From positions 1 through 64,000 of the forward strand of contig NZ_LAJC01000006.1 of assembly GCF_000981225.1 (NCBI RefSeq): 64,000 bases of DNA, in the 5' to 3' direction. The translations under genes and the position numbers were made by a program. Under the pieces are notes generated by a model. That model was not told the origin of the DNA. It worked only from the letters and a program-made list of their open reading frames with translations, and made no database searches. The number at the start of each line of letters is the position of its first letter. The first letter of the stretch is position 1. This DNA comes from Allosalinactinospora lopnorensis. GTDB lineage: Bacteria > Actinomycetota > Actinomycetes > Streptosporangiales > Streptosporangiaceae. Shown piece after piece: positions 8,450-17,539 of the stretch.

Positions 8450-10587
8450 ATGACCGGAGGCAACGCTGACAAGGCGGCCGTCCGTGAAGTGGTGGCCAAA
8501 GCGCGCGCCGAAGGCCGGCAGGCGCTGACCGGGCCCGAAGGCAAGCTGGTATGCGACGCTACGGCATCCCCACGCCGGCGGAGGGCCTGGCCACGAGCCA
8601 GGACGAAGTCGTATCACTGGTCAAGAAGATCGGCACGCCGGTGGCGATGAAGATCGTCTCGCCGGACATCCTGCACAAGACCGACGCCGGCGGTGTCGTC
8701 GTCGGTGTCGACAGCGAAGCCGACGCCAAGGACGCCTACGAGAAGATCATCGCCAACGCGAAGAAGTACGACGCGTCGGCCACGATCACCGGTGTCCAGG
8801 TGCAGCAGATGGTCGGCGGCGGGCAGGAGGTCATCATCGGGTCGGTCACCGATCCGACCTTCGGCAAGGTGGTCGCGTTCGGGCTCGGTGGGGTCCTCGT
8901 GGAGGTGCTCAAGGACATCACCTTCCGCCTCGCGCCGCTGGACCGGAACGAGGCCCGCTCCATGGTGGACGGCATCAAGGCCGCCGAGGTCCTCCAGGGG
9001 GCGCGCGGCGCCGAACCGGTGGACCGCGAGGCGCTCGCTGACGTGATCCAGCAGGTCGCCGCCCTGGTGACCGACTTCCCCGAGATCAGCGAGTTCGACC
9101 TCAACCCGGTGTTCGCCACCGCCGAGGGCGCGTGCGCGGCCGACATCCGGATCCTGCTCGACGACGGTGAGGTGACCGAACCGGACCGGTACTCCCAGCA
9201 GGACATCCTGCAGGTGATGAACCGGATGATGAACCCCCGGTCGGTTGCGGTGGTCGGCGCCTCCGCGGAGGACGGCAAGATCGGCAACTCGGTGATGAAG
9301 AACCTGCAGAATGGCGGGTTCGCCGGCGGGATCTACCCGATCAACCCGAAGGCCACCGAGATCCTCGGATACAAGGCCTACCCGTCGATCACCGACGTGC
9401 CCGGTGAGATCGACGTCGCGATCTTCACCGTGCCGGCCAAGTTCGTGCTCGCCGCCATCGCCGAGTGCGGGGCCAAGGGGGTGTCCACCGCGGTCCTGAT
9501 CCCCTCGGGTTTCGCGGAGACCGGCAACGTGGAGCTCCAGGAGGAGGTCGTCGCCGCGGCCAAGCAGCACGGCGTCCGCCTGCTCGGCCCGAACATCTAC
9601 GGCTACTACTACACCCCGCAGAACCTGTGCGCCACGTTCTGCACGCCCTACGACGTGCGCGGGGGTGTCGCGCTCACCTCGCAGAGCGGCGGGATCGGCA
9701 TGGCCATCCTGGGCTACAGCCGTACGACGAAGATGGGCGTGTCCGCGATCGTGGGGCTCGGCAACAAGTCCGACATCGACGAGGACGACCTGCTGACTTA
9801 CTTCGAGCAGGACGAGAACACCCAGTGCGTCGCGATGCACCTGGAGGACCTCAAGGACGGCAAGGCCTTCGTCGAGACCGCGAAGCGCATGACCAAGAAG
9901 AAGCCGGTCGTGGTCCTCAAGGCCGGCCGCACCGCACTGGGTGCGCGTGCCGCCAGCTCGCACACGGGTGCCCTGGCCGGTGACGACAAGGTCTACGACG
10001 ACGTGCTGCGCCAGGCCGGCGTCATCCGGGCGCCCGGGCTGAACGACATGCTGGACTACGCTCGCGGGCTCCCCCTCATGCCGACCCCGAAGGGTGAGAA
10101 CGTCGTGATCATCACCGGGGCGGGCGGTTCGGGTGTGCTGCTCTCCGACGCCTGCGTCGAGGCCGGGCTGTCCCTGATGGACATCCCGCCGGACCTGGAC
10201 GAGGAGTTCCGGCGCTACATCCCGCCGTTCGGGGCCTCGGGCAACCCCATCGACATCACCGGCGGCGAACCGCCGTCGACCTACGAGGCGACCATCCGGC
10301 TCGGGCTCGAGGACCCGCGGATCCACGCGCTGATCCTCGGGTACTGGCACACGATCGTCACCCCGCCGATGGTGTTCGCGGAACTGACCGCACGCGTGGT
10401 CAACGAAGCGCGCGCCAAGGGGATCGACAAGCCGGTGGTCGCTTCGCTCGCCGGCGACACCGAGGTGGAGAAGGCGAGCGACTACCTCTTCGAGCACCGC
10501 ATCATCGCGCATCCGTACACCACGGAGCGCCCGGTCGCGGTGCTCGGGGCGAAGTACCGTTGGGCGCGTGCCGCGGGTCTGCTCTGA
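8450..10587 (+). CDS. NDP-forming acyl-CoA synthetase (acetate-CoA ligase type), frameshifted as sequenced
   Basis: The product is a fused beta-alpha acyl-CoA synthetase that makes or breaks a thioester with ATP or GTP through a phospho-histidine. The ATP-grasp part comes first (AMKIVSPDILHKTDAGG, GGGQEVIIG), then the CoA-binding domain (VAVVGASAEDGKIGNS), then the ligase domain with the phosphorylated His in SSHTGALAG. The natural N-terminus (AEGRQALTGPEGKLVCDA) is in the frame starting at ATG 8450, but YGIPTPAEGL continues in the -1 frame from 8560. Adding one C to make GCC TAC at 8558-8560 restores a protein of about 712 aa. As given, translation from ATG 8551 would yield 678 aa without the first helix. 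It may charge the substrate acid or recover energy from acyl-CoA. It is tightly coupled to frc. Confidence 0.85.
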
Positions 10588-10633
10588 CCTGGGACCACCA
10601 CCCTCCGGAAGCCATCCGTTGACACCAGCCACA

Positions 10634-10671
10634 CCCGGTGGTCCCGCAGCCGCCACTAACGGACCACCGGG
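10634..10671 (+). terminator. Hairpin between the synthetase and transporter genes
   Basis: An 11-bp perfect inverted repeat (10634-10644 with 10661-10671) has a 16-base loop, 47 bases after the synthetase stop. It could terminate or attenuate transcription before the transporter genes. The loop is long and no T tract follows. Confidence 0.45.
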
Positions 10672-10835
10672 CACCGCGGTGGATGACCGCACCGCCAGCG
10701 GTCGCCACGGCGACGACCGCAGTTAGCCGCAGGCCGAACGGCCCGGGGAGAACAAGGAGGCGATAGGCAGAGAAATCAAGGGGGCGATGGGGGTCAGCAG
10801 CTCACATCCGCACACCCAGCCAGGGAGCTCCAGTC

Positions 10836-12437
10836 ATGGACCCATCTGAAACCAACACCGGCGGCGTGCCGAGTAGGGACGCACGCTCCAAGAACGAGCC
10901 GCCGCCGGTCCCGGTACCCTCTCATTCTTCCGACTCCGCCTCGGCGGAGGGCGGTGGCAAGGGGACGCCTTCCACGCAGGATGCGGGCGCCACGGAAGAG
11001 CGCTACTGGCACGCCGGCGGGCTTGAGGCGATGCCCATACGCAAGCTGCCGAAAGCACCGCCGTCGATCCACATTCTCGGGCCGACGATGTTCCTCGTCG
11101 CGCTCGGCGTGGGGATGGGCGAGTCCTACATGTGGCCGCGTCTCGTCCTGGTCTTCGGACCGGAGATTCGCTGGCTCTTCCTGATCGGCGTGAGCCTTCA
11201 GGCCTTCGTGATGCTGGAGATGGCGCGCTACGCCATGGCGACCGGCGAGAGCATCTTCATGGGCGCGGCGCGCGTGTTCAAGCCGCTCATGTGGTTCTTC
11301 TTCGCCACAGCCATACTGGTCTATATCTGGCCGGGCCACCTCTCAGCGGGAGCCGCGGCGTTCGAGAATGTCACGGGCATCCCGTGGCAGATTACGGCGA
11401 TCACGGGGATGATCCTGGTCGGTGTGGTCTTCACACTGGCCAAGGTGATCTACAACCTCCTGGAGAACGTGCTGTCGCTCCTGATCGGCACGCTCGTCGT
11501 GGGCACCTCGGTGGTCGCCGCGCTGGTCGGCAGCTTCGAGGACGTGCTCTCCACGATCACGGGCATGTTCGCCTTCGGCTACATGCCCGACGAAGCGGTA
11601 ACAGCGGCGTGGTTCCCGGTCATCGTCGGCTCGATCGCGTTCGCCGGCCCCTCAGGCATGCAGCAGATGTGGTACACCCTCCACCTGCGGGACAAGCAGG
11701 CCGGCATGGGCGCGCACATCCCGCAGATCCGCGGCCTGGCCAACGCCAACGAGCAGGAGGCCATGCCGTCGCGGGGCTTCATGTTCGACACCGACGACCC
11801 CGAGGAGATGGAGAAGTGGAAGGGGTGGCGCAAGTGGGTCACCTTCGACGCCATCGTCCTCTTCTGGGGCATCACGATGCTGGTGACCATCGCGTTCACC
11901 GTCATCGCGCAGGCCTCCGCCCGGCTCGACCCCAACGTGGGGACGGTCATCCGCGACGGCGAGCAGGACGCCGCGCTCCAGGCCATGGCCGGCGCGTTCT
12001 CCTCGGCGGGAAGCCCGCTCCTCGGGACGATCTTCTTCTGCTTCATCGCGCTGATCGGGCTGAACGCCACCCTCGGCCTGTTCGACTCGTTCTCGCGCGG
12101 CCAGGCGGACATGACGTACTACTTCATCCCCGGCGCCCAGCGGTTCAGCCTGTCGAAGCTGTACGCCATGTTCCTGTGGGGCGTCATCGCCTTCGGCATC
12201 CTGATCCTGCTGTTCGGTCCGGCTGACGGCCCGGCGGGGATTCTGGACACCCTGGCGTTCCTGTCCACCTTCGCCATGGGGGCCTACTGCGTCGTGTTGC
12301 TGCTGGTCAACAACATGATGCTGCCGAAGAAGATCCGACCGGGGATCGTGTCGAACGCCATCATCGGTTTCGGCGCGTTGTTCTACCTCGGTGCGCTGTT
12401 CTACTCGCTGTTCGCCTTCGGGGTTGTGGTGAGCTAA
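10836..12437 (+). CDS. Nramp-fold membrane transporter lacking the metal motifs
   Basis: The 533-aa protein has a hydrophilic, low-complexity N-terminal tail of about 75 residues, followed by about 11 hydrophobic segments. The first is GPTMFLVALGVGMGESYMWP, which resembles the start of Nramp proteins. In true Nramp metal transporters this helix carries DPGN and helix 6 carries MPHN. Here the corresponding positions read GMGESY and, after FAGPSGM, QQMWYTLHL. The metal ligands therefore appear to be missing, and another substrate is likely. Its position after formyl-CoA pathway genes suggests uptake of the organic acid used by the locus. The start has AGGGAG upstream. The next gene overlaps its stop by one base (TAATG), so the two are probably translated together. 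Confidence 0.75.
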   Translation: MDPSETNTGGVPSRDARSKNEPPPVPVPSHSSDSASAEGGGKGTPSTQDAGATEERYWHAGGLEAMPIRKLPKAPPSIHILGPTMFLVALGVGMGESYMWPRLVLVFGPEIRWLFLIGVSLQAFVMLEMARYAMATGESIFMGAARVFKPLMWFFFATAILVYIWPGHLSAGAAAFENVTGIPWQITAITGMILVGVVFTLAKVIYNLLENVLSLLIGTLVVGTSVVAALVGSFEDVLSTITGMFAFGYMPDEAVTAAWFPVIVGSIAFAGPSGMQQMWYTLHLRDKQAGMGAHIPQIRGLANANEQEAMPSRGFMFDTDDPEEMEKWKGWRKWVTFDAIVLFWGITMLVTIAFTVIAQASARLDPNVGTVIRDGEQDAALQAMAGAFSSAGSPLLGTIFFCFIALIGLNATLGLFDSFSRGQADMTYYFIPGAQRFSLSKLYAMFLWGVIAFGILILLFGPADGPAGILDTLAFLSTFAMGAYCVVLLLVNNMMLPKKIRPGIVSNAIIGFGALFYLGALFYSLFAFGVVVS

Positions 12438-13006
12438 TGGGAACGACATCGAGATCCCGCGCTCCGTCACCGATCACTCCGTTAGGGCTCGTCGAGCTCG
12501 CCGTTCCGGGAATCGCGATCGGGTTGCTGTGCGGCCTGTTCGCGGCGCTGATATCCACCCTTGGCGGACTGTCGCTGGGGTTCATGGCGACCTCCGCGAT
12601 GGCCATGGGCGTGCCTATGGCCATCGCAGGGGGCGGTTACTGCGTCCTCCTCGCTCTGGGGTGGTTCCAGATCGGAACCGTTGGTCCCATGGCGGCCTAT
12701 TGGGCGGTCTGCTTCCCGCTCGCGCGGTTGGTCCACGAGTTCGCCATGGCCTACACGTTCGACTACGACACGGTCCTGCGGGAGCCCCTGTGGTCGTTCC
12801 TGCTGTTCCAGGCGATGTTGAGCGTCGGCTTCGCCATCGGTTTTCTCTGGTTGCACGAGCGAATCGCGCCGCGGTGGCTTCTGCGCATCCAGGTTCACAA
12901 CCCGCTCGCGAATGCGCTGCTCGACCGCTATTCGGCGCACGCGAGCACCATGCTACGGCGTAGGGAGGAGAAGAGAGCGGACAAGAAACGCTCACCCTCG
13001 CGCTGA
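12437..13006 (+). CDS. Membrane protein of unknown function coupled to the transporter
   Basis: The 189-aa protein has about four hydrophobic segments (starting at residues about 20, 45, 70 and 115) and a basic C-terminal tail rich in R and K (RRREEKRADKKR). I do not recognise a family. Its ATG overlaps the stop of the Nramp-fold transporter by one base, so the two proteins are probably made in fixed ratio. It may be an accessory subunit of that transporter, which is inference from position only. A 10-bp stem-loop follows, marking the end of this transcription unit. Confidence 0.7.
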   Translation: MGTTSRSRAPSPITPLGLVELAVPGIAIGLLCGLFAALISTLGGLSLGFMATSAMAMGVPMAIAGGGYCVLLALGWFQIGTVGPMAAYWAVCFPLARLVHEFAMAYTFDYDTVLREPLWSFLLFQAMLSVGFAIGFLWLHERIAPRWLLRIQVHNPLANALLDRYSAHASTMLRRREEKRADKKRSPSR

Positions 13007-13023
13007 TTAACCCGATGACGTTC

Positions 13024-13050
13024 GTGCCCGGGCAGAACCGGCCCGGGCAC
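13024..13050 (+). terminator. Hairpin terminator after the membrane-protein pair
   Basis: GTGCCCGGGC at 13024-13033 pairs perfectly with 13041-13050 across a 7-base loop, 18 bases after the stop at 13006. It separates the transport pair from the TerC-family gene. Confidence 0.7.
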
Positions 13051-13087
13051 CTACCAACTTGCGCAAAAACCCTGAGGAGAACCGCGC

Positions 13088-14143
13088 ATGGATGTCCAAC
13101 CCTGGGTTTGGGGAGCGACGTTAACCGTCCTGATCGCTGTGATCGCGGTCGACTTCTTCGTCGTCGTTCGCAACCCTCGTGCACCGTCGATGCGTGAAGC
13201 GACGCTCTGGGTCTCCCTGTACGTGTCGCTCGCGATCGCGTTCGGCATCGGCCTGGGCTTCGCGGCCGGGGGCGATCAGAGTATCGATTTCTTCACCGGC
13301 TGGATCGTCGAGTACTCGTTGAGTGTCGACAACCTGTTCATCTTCATCCTGATCCTGGGCTCCGGGTTCGCGGTACCTCCACGGCACCGCCAGCGCGTAC
13401 TGCTGGTCGGTATCGTGCTCGCGCTGCTCTTCCGCGGTATCTTCATCGCGCTCGGCGCGGCCGCGGTCGAGGCGTTCGCCGGTGTCTTCTACCTCTTCGG
13501 CGCGATCCTGCTGTACACGGCCTGGAAACTGGTCACGGCCGACGAGGAGGAGGACGAGGAGTACAAGGAGAACGCCGCGGTGCGCCTGGTGCGCCGGGTG
13601 CTGCCGACCACCGACCGCTACCACGAAGCGAAGCTCACGGTGCGGATCGACGGCAAGCGATATTTCACTCCGATGATGCTCGTCATGATCGCGATCGGGT
13701 TGACCGACATCATCTTCGCCCTCGACTCGATCCCGGCGATCTTCGGTATCACCCAGGAGCCCTACATCGTGTTCACCGCCAACGCGTTCGCGCTTATGGG
13801 GCTACGCCAGTTGTACTTCCTCATCGGCGGTCTCCTGGACAAGCTCATCTACCTGAGTAAGGGACTCGCGGTCGTTCTCGGTTTCATCGGGGTCAAACTG
13901 GTCCTGCACGCCCTGCACGAGACCACCGACCTGCATGTACCGGAGATTCCGACCCTGGTTTCCCTCGTGGTGATCCTCGTGACGCTCACCATCACGGCGG
14001 TGGCCAGTCTGGCCAAGAGCGGCCTGGCCAAGAGCGAAGCGGACGAGAGCGCGGCACGGACTCGGGAGGAGACGACACCCTCGGACCCGTCGGACAGGGA
14101 CGACGACCTGGACGCCGCTGGAACGAACGCCTCCCACGACTAG
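13088..14143 (+). CDS. TerC-family integral membrane protein
   Basis: The 351-aa protein has about eight to nine membrane helices. It contains the TerC/Alx signature pieces EYSLSVDNLFIF and DIIFALDSIPAIFGI, whose paired acidic residues in membrane helices are linked to metal (mainly manganese) export in this family. A charged linker (DEEEDEEYKE) lies in the middle, and an acidic, disordered tail follows residue about 320. AGGAGA is positioned upstream of the ATG. A terminator precedes it and the intergenic region after it is long, so it looks like a separate single gene, not part of the catabolic pathway. The substrate is inferred from the family only. Confidence 0.88.
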   Translation: MDVQPWVWGATLTVLIAVIAVDFFVVVRNPRAPSMREATLWVSLYVSLAIAFGIGLGFAAGGDQSIDFFTGWIVEYSLSVDNLFIFILILGSGFAVPPRHRQRVLLVGIVLALLFRGIFIALGAAAVEAFAGVFYLFGAILLYTAWKLVTADEEEDEEYKENAAVRLVRRVLPTTDRYHEAKLTVRIDGKRYFTPMMLVMIAIGLTDIIFALDSIPAIFGITQEPYIVFTANAFALMGLRQLYFLIGGLLDKLIYLSKGLAVVLGFIGVKLVLHALHETTDLHVPEIPTLVSLVVILVTLTITAVASLAKSGLAKSEADESAARTREETTPSDPSDRDDDLDAAGTNASHD

Positions 14144-15017
14144 GTGGTGCCGCCTGGCCGGAACCCAGGAGCGATCACCTGGTCGTTCCCCCTTGTGAGG
14201 CAGGAAGATCAGCGCATACTGTAGGCAAAACCCGTGGAAGGGTGAGGACCGATGCGAACGACGACTCACGCCCTCTGCCAGCGGCCGCCCCCGGCGGGCA
14301 CCGTCATCGGCGTGCCGTGCTGCATGCCGGCGGCGGGCGAGGCGGACACCGTCGCGCGAGGATGTCCGCGCACCGTCACCGGGGCTTGAAACGGCCTCGG
14401 CGACGGTGCGCGGGCACCTGGAGCGAACTCTTAGGCGCGTCGGGCCTCACCATTGGCGCCCCCTGCGTAGCCGCGCCGTGATCCGGCTACTTGGTCCTCC
14501 CTCCGGACATGTGCGTGCTACGCAGGGGCGCAAAGCAGATCCGCGTCGGGCCCCGGTCGCTTTCGGGCGGAAAGACCGAAGGCAATTCCAATGGGAAAGA
14601 GGAAAGTACGCACTGTTCTAGACCGGTGCGCGTCCGCTCCCGCTACAACCCCATATCGCTTGCGTGTCCAATGTCTACGCTCTGTCAACAAGAAAGTCCT
14701 GGCGCGTCTATTAGGTAAAGTCGGGAATGATTTCAGGTTACCTGTGTACGCGTAGATGAAATTCGGGTATTCTATAGGGTGATAAGAGCCCGCCATTGGG
14801 CGAGTTGAGTTTCCAAACGTCCGTACCCCTCGGTGACGACCATCTGGATCTGGCGTTGTGAACGCCGGTGGCGGAGGCCAGTGTGGTAAAGCGGAGGAAG
14901 GGAACGGGCGCCGGATCGGCCAGTGCTACCGCCCCCAGCGCTGGCCGATTTGGTATTTGCCCGGCCGGTCAAGCGGTGTACTGCCGGGGTTGAATATGCG
15001 CGGTTATCAGCGGATCC
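14144..15017. other. Long intergenic region with one strong hairpin
   Basis: This 870-base stretch holds no convincing gene. A short frame at 14252-14389 (about 45 codons) has no recognisable similarity. GCATACTGTAGGC at 14214-14226 resembles the inverse of the gntR operator element. The rest is AT-richer than the neighbours, especially 14640-14790. Confidence 0.5.
14366..14413. other. Extended inverted repeat of unknown role
   Basis: A perfect 12-bp stem (14366-14377 with 14402-14413) continues into an inner 6-bp stem with one G-U pair, giving a long hairpin in RNA. It is 220 bases after the terC stop, so it is not an obvious terminator for that gene. Confidence 0.5.
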
Positions 15018-15761
15018 CTAGCCGCGCGGAGCGGTTCTCCTCCGCCGGCGCAGCGGCACCGCCGGCGCTTCGTTCTTCGGCTCGGCCTTGAGCTGCTCCA
15101 GATAGGACAGCCGGGTCCGCTCCGTGTGCTCGCGCATGATCCGAGAGGCGGCCTCGCTGTCGCCCTTCTCGATCGCGTTGACCAGCTGCCGGTGCTCCTG
15201 CCAGGCTTGCTCGCCCCGCTGTCGGGCGATGGGCGTGTAGTACCAGCGCACCCGGCGGTCGACCTGCGTCACGAAGTCGAGTAGCACCTTGTTGTCGGAC
15301 AGTTGGGTCACATACCGGTGCAATTCTGCGTTGGCGGCGACCATTCCGTCGATGTCGTCGGAGGCGACCGCGGCCTCGCCCTGGTCGCAGAGCTCGCGCA
15401 GCCGCGCGACCCCGTCAGCGTCCGCCGACTGGGCGGCGAGCCGGGCCGACTCACCCTCCAGGACGCAACGTACGGCCAGGAGCTGGTCGACCTCCTGCTC
15501 GGTCGGTGCGTGCACGAACGCGCCGTAGCCGGGGCGCAGATCCACCCAGCCGTCCGAGTTCAGTAGTTGCAGCGCCTCGCGGACCGGCTGCCGCGACACG
15601 CCAAGCGTCTCGGCCAGCTCGCTCTCGACCAGGTGCTGCCCGGGCGCCAGGTTGCCCGAGATGATCAGCTCTTGCATGGCCTCGTAGACGCGCTCTCGGA
15701 GCGGGGCCGGTCGATCGATCCGGCGTCCCAGCACATCCTGGGCCAACTCGGTCGACTGCAT
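15018..15761 (-). CDS. GntR-family regulator, FadR subfamily
   Basis: The 247-aa protein has an N-terminal GntR winged helix (about residues 20-85, with LVESELAETLGVSRQPVREAL). A helical FCD ligand-binding domain follows (about 90-230), with the metal-site style motif NAELHRYV and the later histidine in EHRQLVNAI. FCD-type GntR proteins usually bind an organic acid or acyl-CoA and repress the catabolic genes for it. The element TTGTTGTATGCTGTA lies about 85 bases upstream of the start and recurs in the divergent promoter region at 5218-5240. It probably controls itself and the formyl-CoA operons. The C-terminal tail is arginine-rich. Confidence 0.9.
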   Translation of the reverse strand: MQSTELAQDVLGRRIDRPAPLRERVYEAMQELIISGNLAPGQHLVESELAETLGVSRQPVREALQLLNSDGWVDLRPGYGAFVHAPTEQEVDQLLAVRCVLEGESARLAAQSADADGVARLRELCDQGEAAVASDDIDGMVAANAELHRYVTQLSDNKVLLDFVTQVDRRVRWYYTPIARQRGEQAWQEHRQLVNAIEKGDSEAASRIMREHTERTRLSYLEQLKAEPKNEAPAVPLRRRRRTAPRG

Positions 15762-15842
15762 GTGGACTCCAAAGCTCGGGGGCGCTGTCTCCGCTGCTGA
15801 CTATCAGCGATTAGCGCCTATCAACAGTCATCGTCGACTGCC

Positions 15843-15857
15843 TACAGCATACAACAA
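15843..15857. promoter_or_regulatory. Candidate GntR autoregulatory operator
   Basis: Read on the minus strand, this is TTGTTGTATGCTGTA. It differs from the 5218 element at one of the 14 aligned bases. It lies 82 bases upstream of the gntR start. Confidence 0.6.
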
Positions 15858-16976
15858 CCAACATGTCATCCCCGTGATCATCTCCGTGTGAGTCCGGTCA
15901 CCGTCGCATTGCATTCGGAACCTCTTCTGTGACTTCCGTATGATGGAGACACGCTCTTTCTTTCCTCAATTCGCCGCTATCGCATAACAGCGAAGAGGGT
16001 ATCCGAAATAGGCCGGCGACTGCCGGATTCCGGGTCGTTCTGTGTTATTCGACGTTCCCATCGGCGCGAGGTGACTATCCCGTTCGTGCGGGACGCGCTG
16101 CCGATACCGGTCGCATTCCTTAGCCTCGCGAATTCCGGCGGTCTGCGCAAATGCCTCCGCCCGCGACCGTGGGGGACGGCAGGTGCCCACCGCGGCGAGA
16201 AGCACCGCCGACCTGCTGCAAGAGCGCCTCGAACGGGATGGTGGAGTCGAGGGCGCGCGATGGGTGCGGGAAAAGCTCGGGACACGCGGTGCCGGCGCCG
16301 CGTGGTGGTCCGGGGAGGGCCGAGCGCAGCCGTGAATTGCGTCCGGGGCCCGACAAGTGCCGGACTGAGCAGACGGGGGAGTCCCGGACGCCGAAACCGT
16401 CGACGGGCGGTGCTCGGTTTCCAGGGGCCCCGCACCATGGCCGGCCTGCCGACGCCCGCGAACCGGCGAGGCGTCCGGTAACACACGCGGCCCGGTGATG
16501 GCATTCCCGAGTTGCGCGCACGACACCCGGACATGCTGTGGACCGAGCCGGCCACTGAGGACGCCCTTGACAGGCCCGAGGGGGCGCGGTTCCGCCGAAG
16601 CGGGCGCCCGCGTACGGCTCTCTTCCGGTCCGGCGCCGACCTCCACGCGGAGTGCGGTGGTGAAGGGCATGTGCCCGTTGCCTCAGAGCGCCGGAATCCT
16701 CAAGAACAGGGCCGCACATACCATCTTCCGCTGGTACAGTAACCCGGTCAGATCGTTGTTTTGGAAGGTCGCACGGGTTCATGGCCCGAGACACGGCAGG
16801 TCAGAATCCCGGACCCACGACCGACCAGTTACTCGGTCACATTGAGGCGGACACGCCTGCCCGGCGTAGCAGCAGTTGCCACTCCGAGGTCGCGTGGTTG
16901 AAGGTTCGGCGGGTAGGGATTGCCATGGCGTATTTCCTTCTGCCCATGACATTGCCTGGGCTATCCGGCGTATGGC
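15858..16976. other. Intergenic region without a recognisable gene
   Basis: About 1.1 kb lies between gntR and the decayed GTPase gene. Several long open frames exist on both strands at 16070-16850, but their translations are arginine- and proline-rich without motifs. They look like chance frames in GC-rich DNA. I see no RNA gene. Confidence 0.5.
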
Positions 16977-17517
16977 GCGGATGCCGACAGCAGGTCAGCG
17001 CTGTCGACCACAATCGTCGTCACAGAGGTTTGGCGTTGGCAGGATCGTACTGGTCAGCACGGTCTTTGAAATCCCGCCGGTGATGACCGAGACCTTCGTG
17101 ACGGAGGCGAGCGTGGAACACGGCGAGACGTCGGACACGCCGTTCGAGAAGACCGCCATCGCCATGGAGTTCAGTGGCATTCCCCCTGACCAGGAACTGA
17201 TCTCCTCCATGTTCGTTACTCCCGGGCAGCCGAGGTGCCGAGCTGATAACTTCGAGGCCGTCGACTATTTTGCGACGAATCGGCGGATTCCCCCCATCGT
17301 GGCGTTGAACAGACCCGGCGGTTTTCTCGGCCACTCCGTCGAGCAGGTACGCGAAGCTCTGGAGGTCGACTCGAAGGTGCGGATCGCTGGTTTCGACGCC
17401 CAGACGAGAAGTCACGCGGCGGTGTACTCACCACGCTGCTGCGCCACCCGGCGGAGCGTCCGAAGAACACCGAGCTCGTTGGCTGACGCCTCGAGGCTGG
17501 CGCCAGTCCCCCTGTAA
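16977..17517 (+). pseudogene. Decayed Ras-like GTPase of the conservon (CvnD) type
   Basis: The translation aligns by eye with the intact CvnD protein encoded at 46588-47169. The pre-P-loop strand TTIVVT is in one frame; the P-loop remnant RFGVGR continues in the next frame from 17026, so a frameshift falls inside the motif. Then follow FEIPP for SEIEP, TEAS for TAAS, MFVTPGQPR for LFGTPGQDR, NFEAVDYFATNRRI for SFEAVDFFERRGI, VREALEVDSKV for VRAALKIGPHV, and DAQTR for DARGDR. The P-loop lysine is replaced by Arg, and about 25 residues after the switch region are missing, so no GTPase activity is expected. It lies just before the StyA-like gene, which suggests that gene came from a former conservon. 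Confidence 0.7.
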
Positions 17518-17539
17518 CCTGGCAGAAAGCAAATTTCTG

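Noticed and set aside
5459-10587. Assignment of the locus as plain oxalate degradation (oxc-frc)
   Set aside because: frc fits well, but the ThDP enzyme lacks the oxalyl-CoA decarboxylase signature and two extra dehydrogenase/reductase genes stay unexplained. Kept as an alternative only.
8614-10692. Minus-strand open frame of 692 codons opposite the acyl-CoA synthetase
   Set aside because: The translation is His/Asp/Arg/Val-rich without domains, as expected for the antisense of a high-GC3 gene.
13007-13087. Possible manganese riboswitch before the TerC-family gene
   Set aside because: The 80-base gap contains only the simple terminator hairpin; there is no room for a yybP-ykoY-type structure.
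14242-14481. Short plus-strand frames after terC
   Set aside because: Neither the GTG frame at 14242 nor the ATG frame at 14252 has a ribosome site with similarity to known proteins, and the hairpin overlaps them.
16775-16835. tRNA-like stretch near GGTTCATGGCC...AGAATCCCGG
   Set aside because: There is no proper T-loop consensus (GGTTCRANNC), and the arms do not pair in a cloverleaf.
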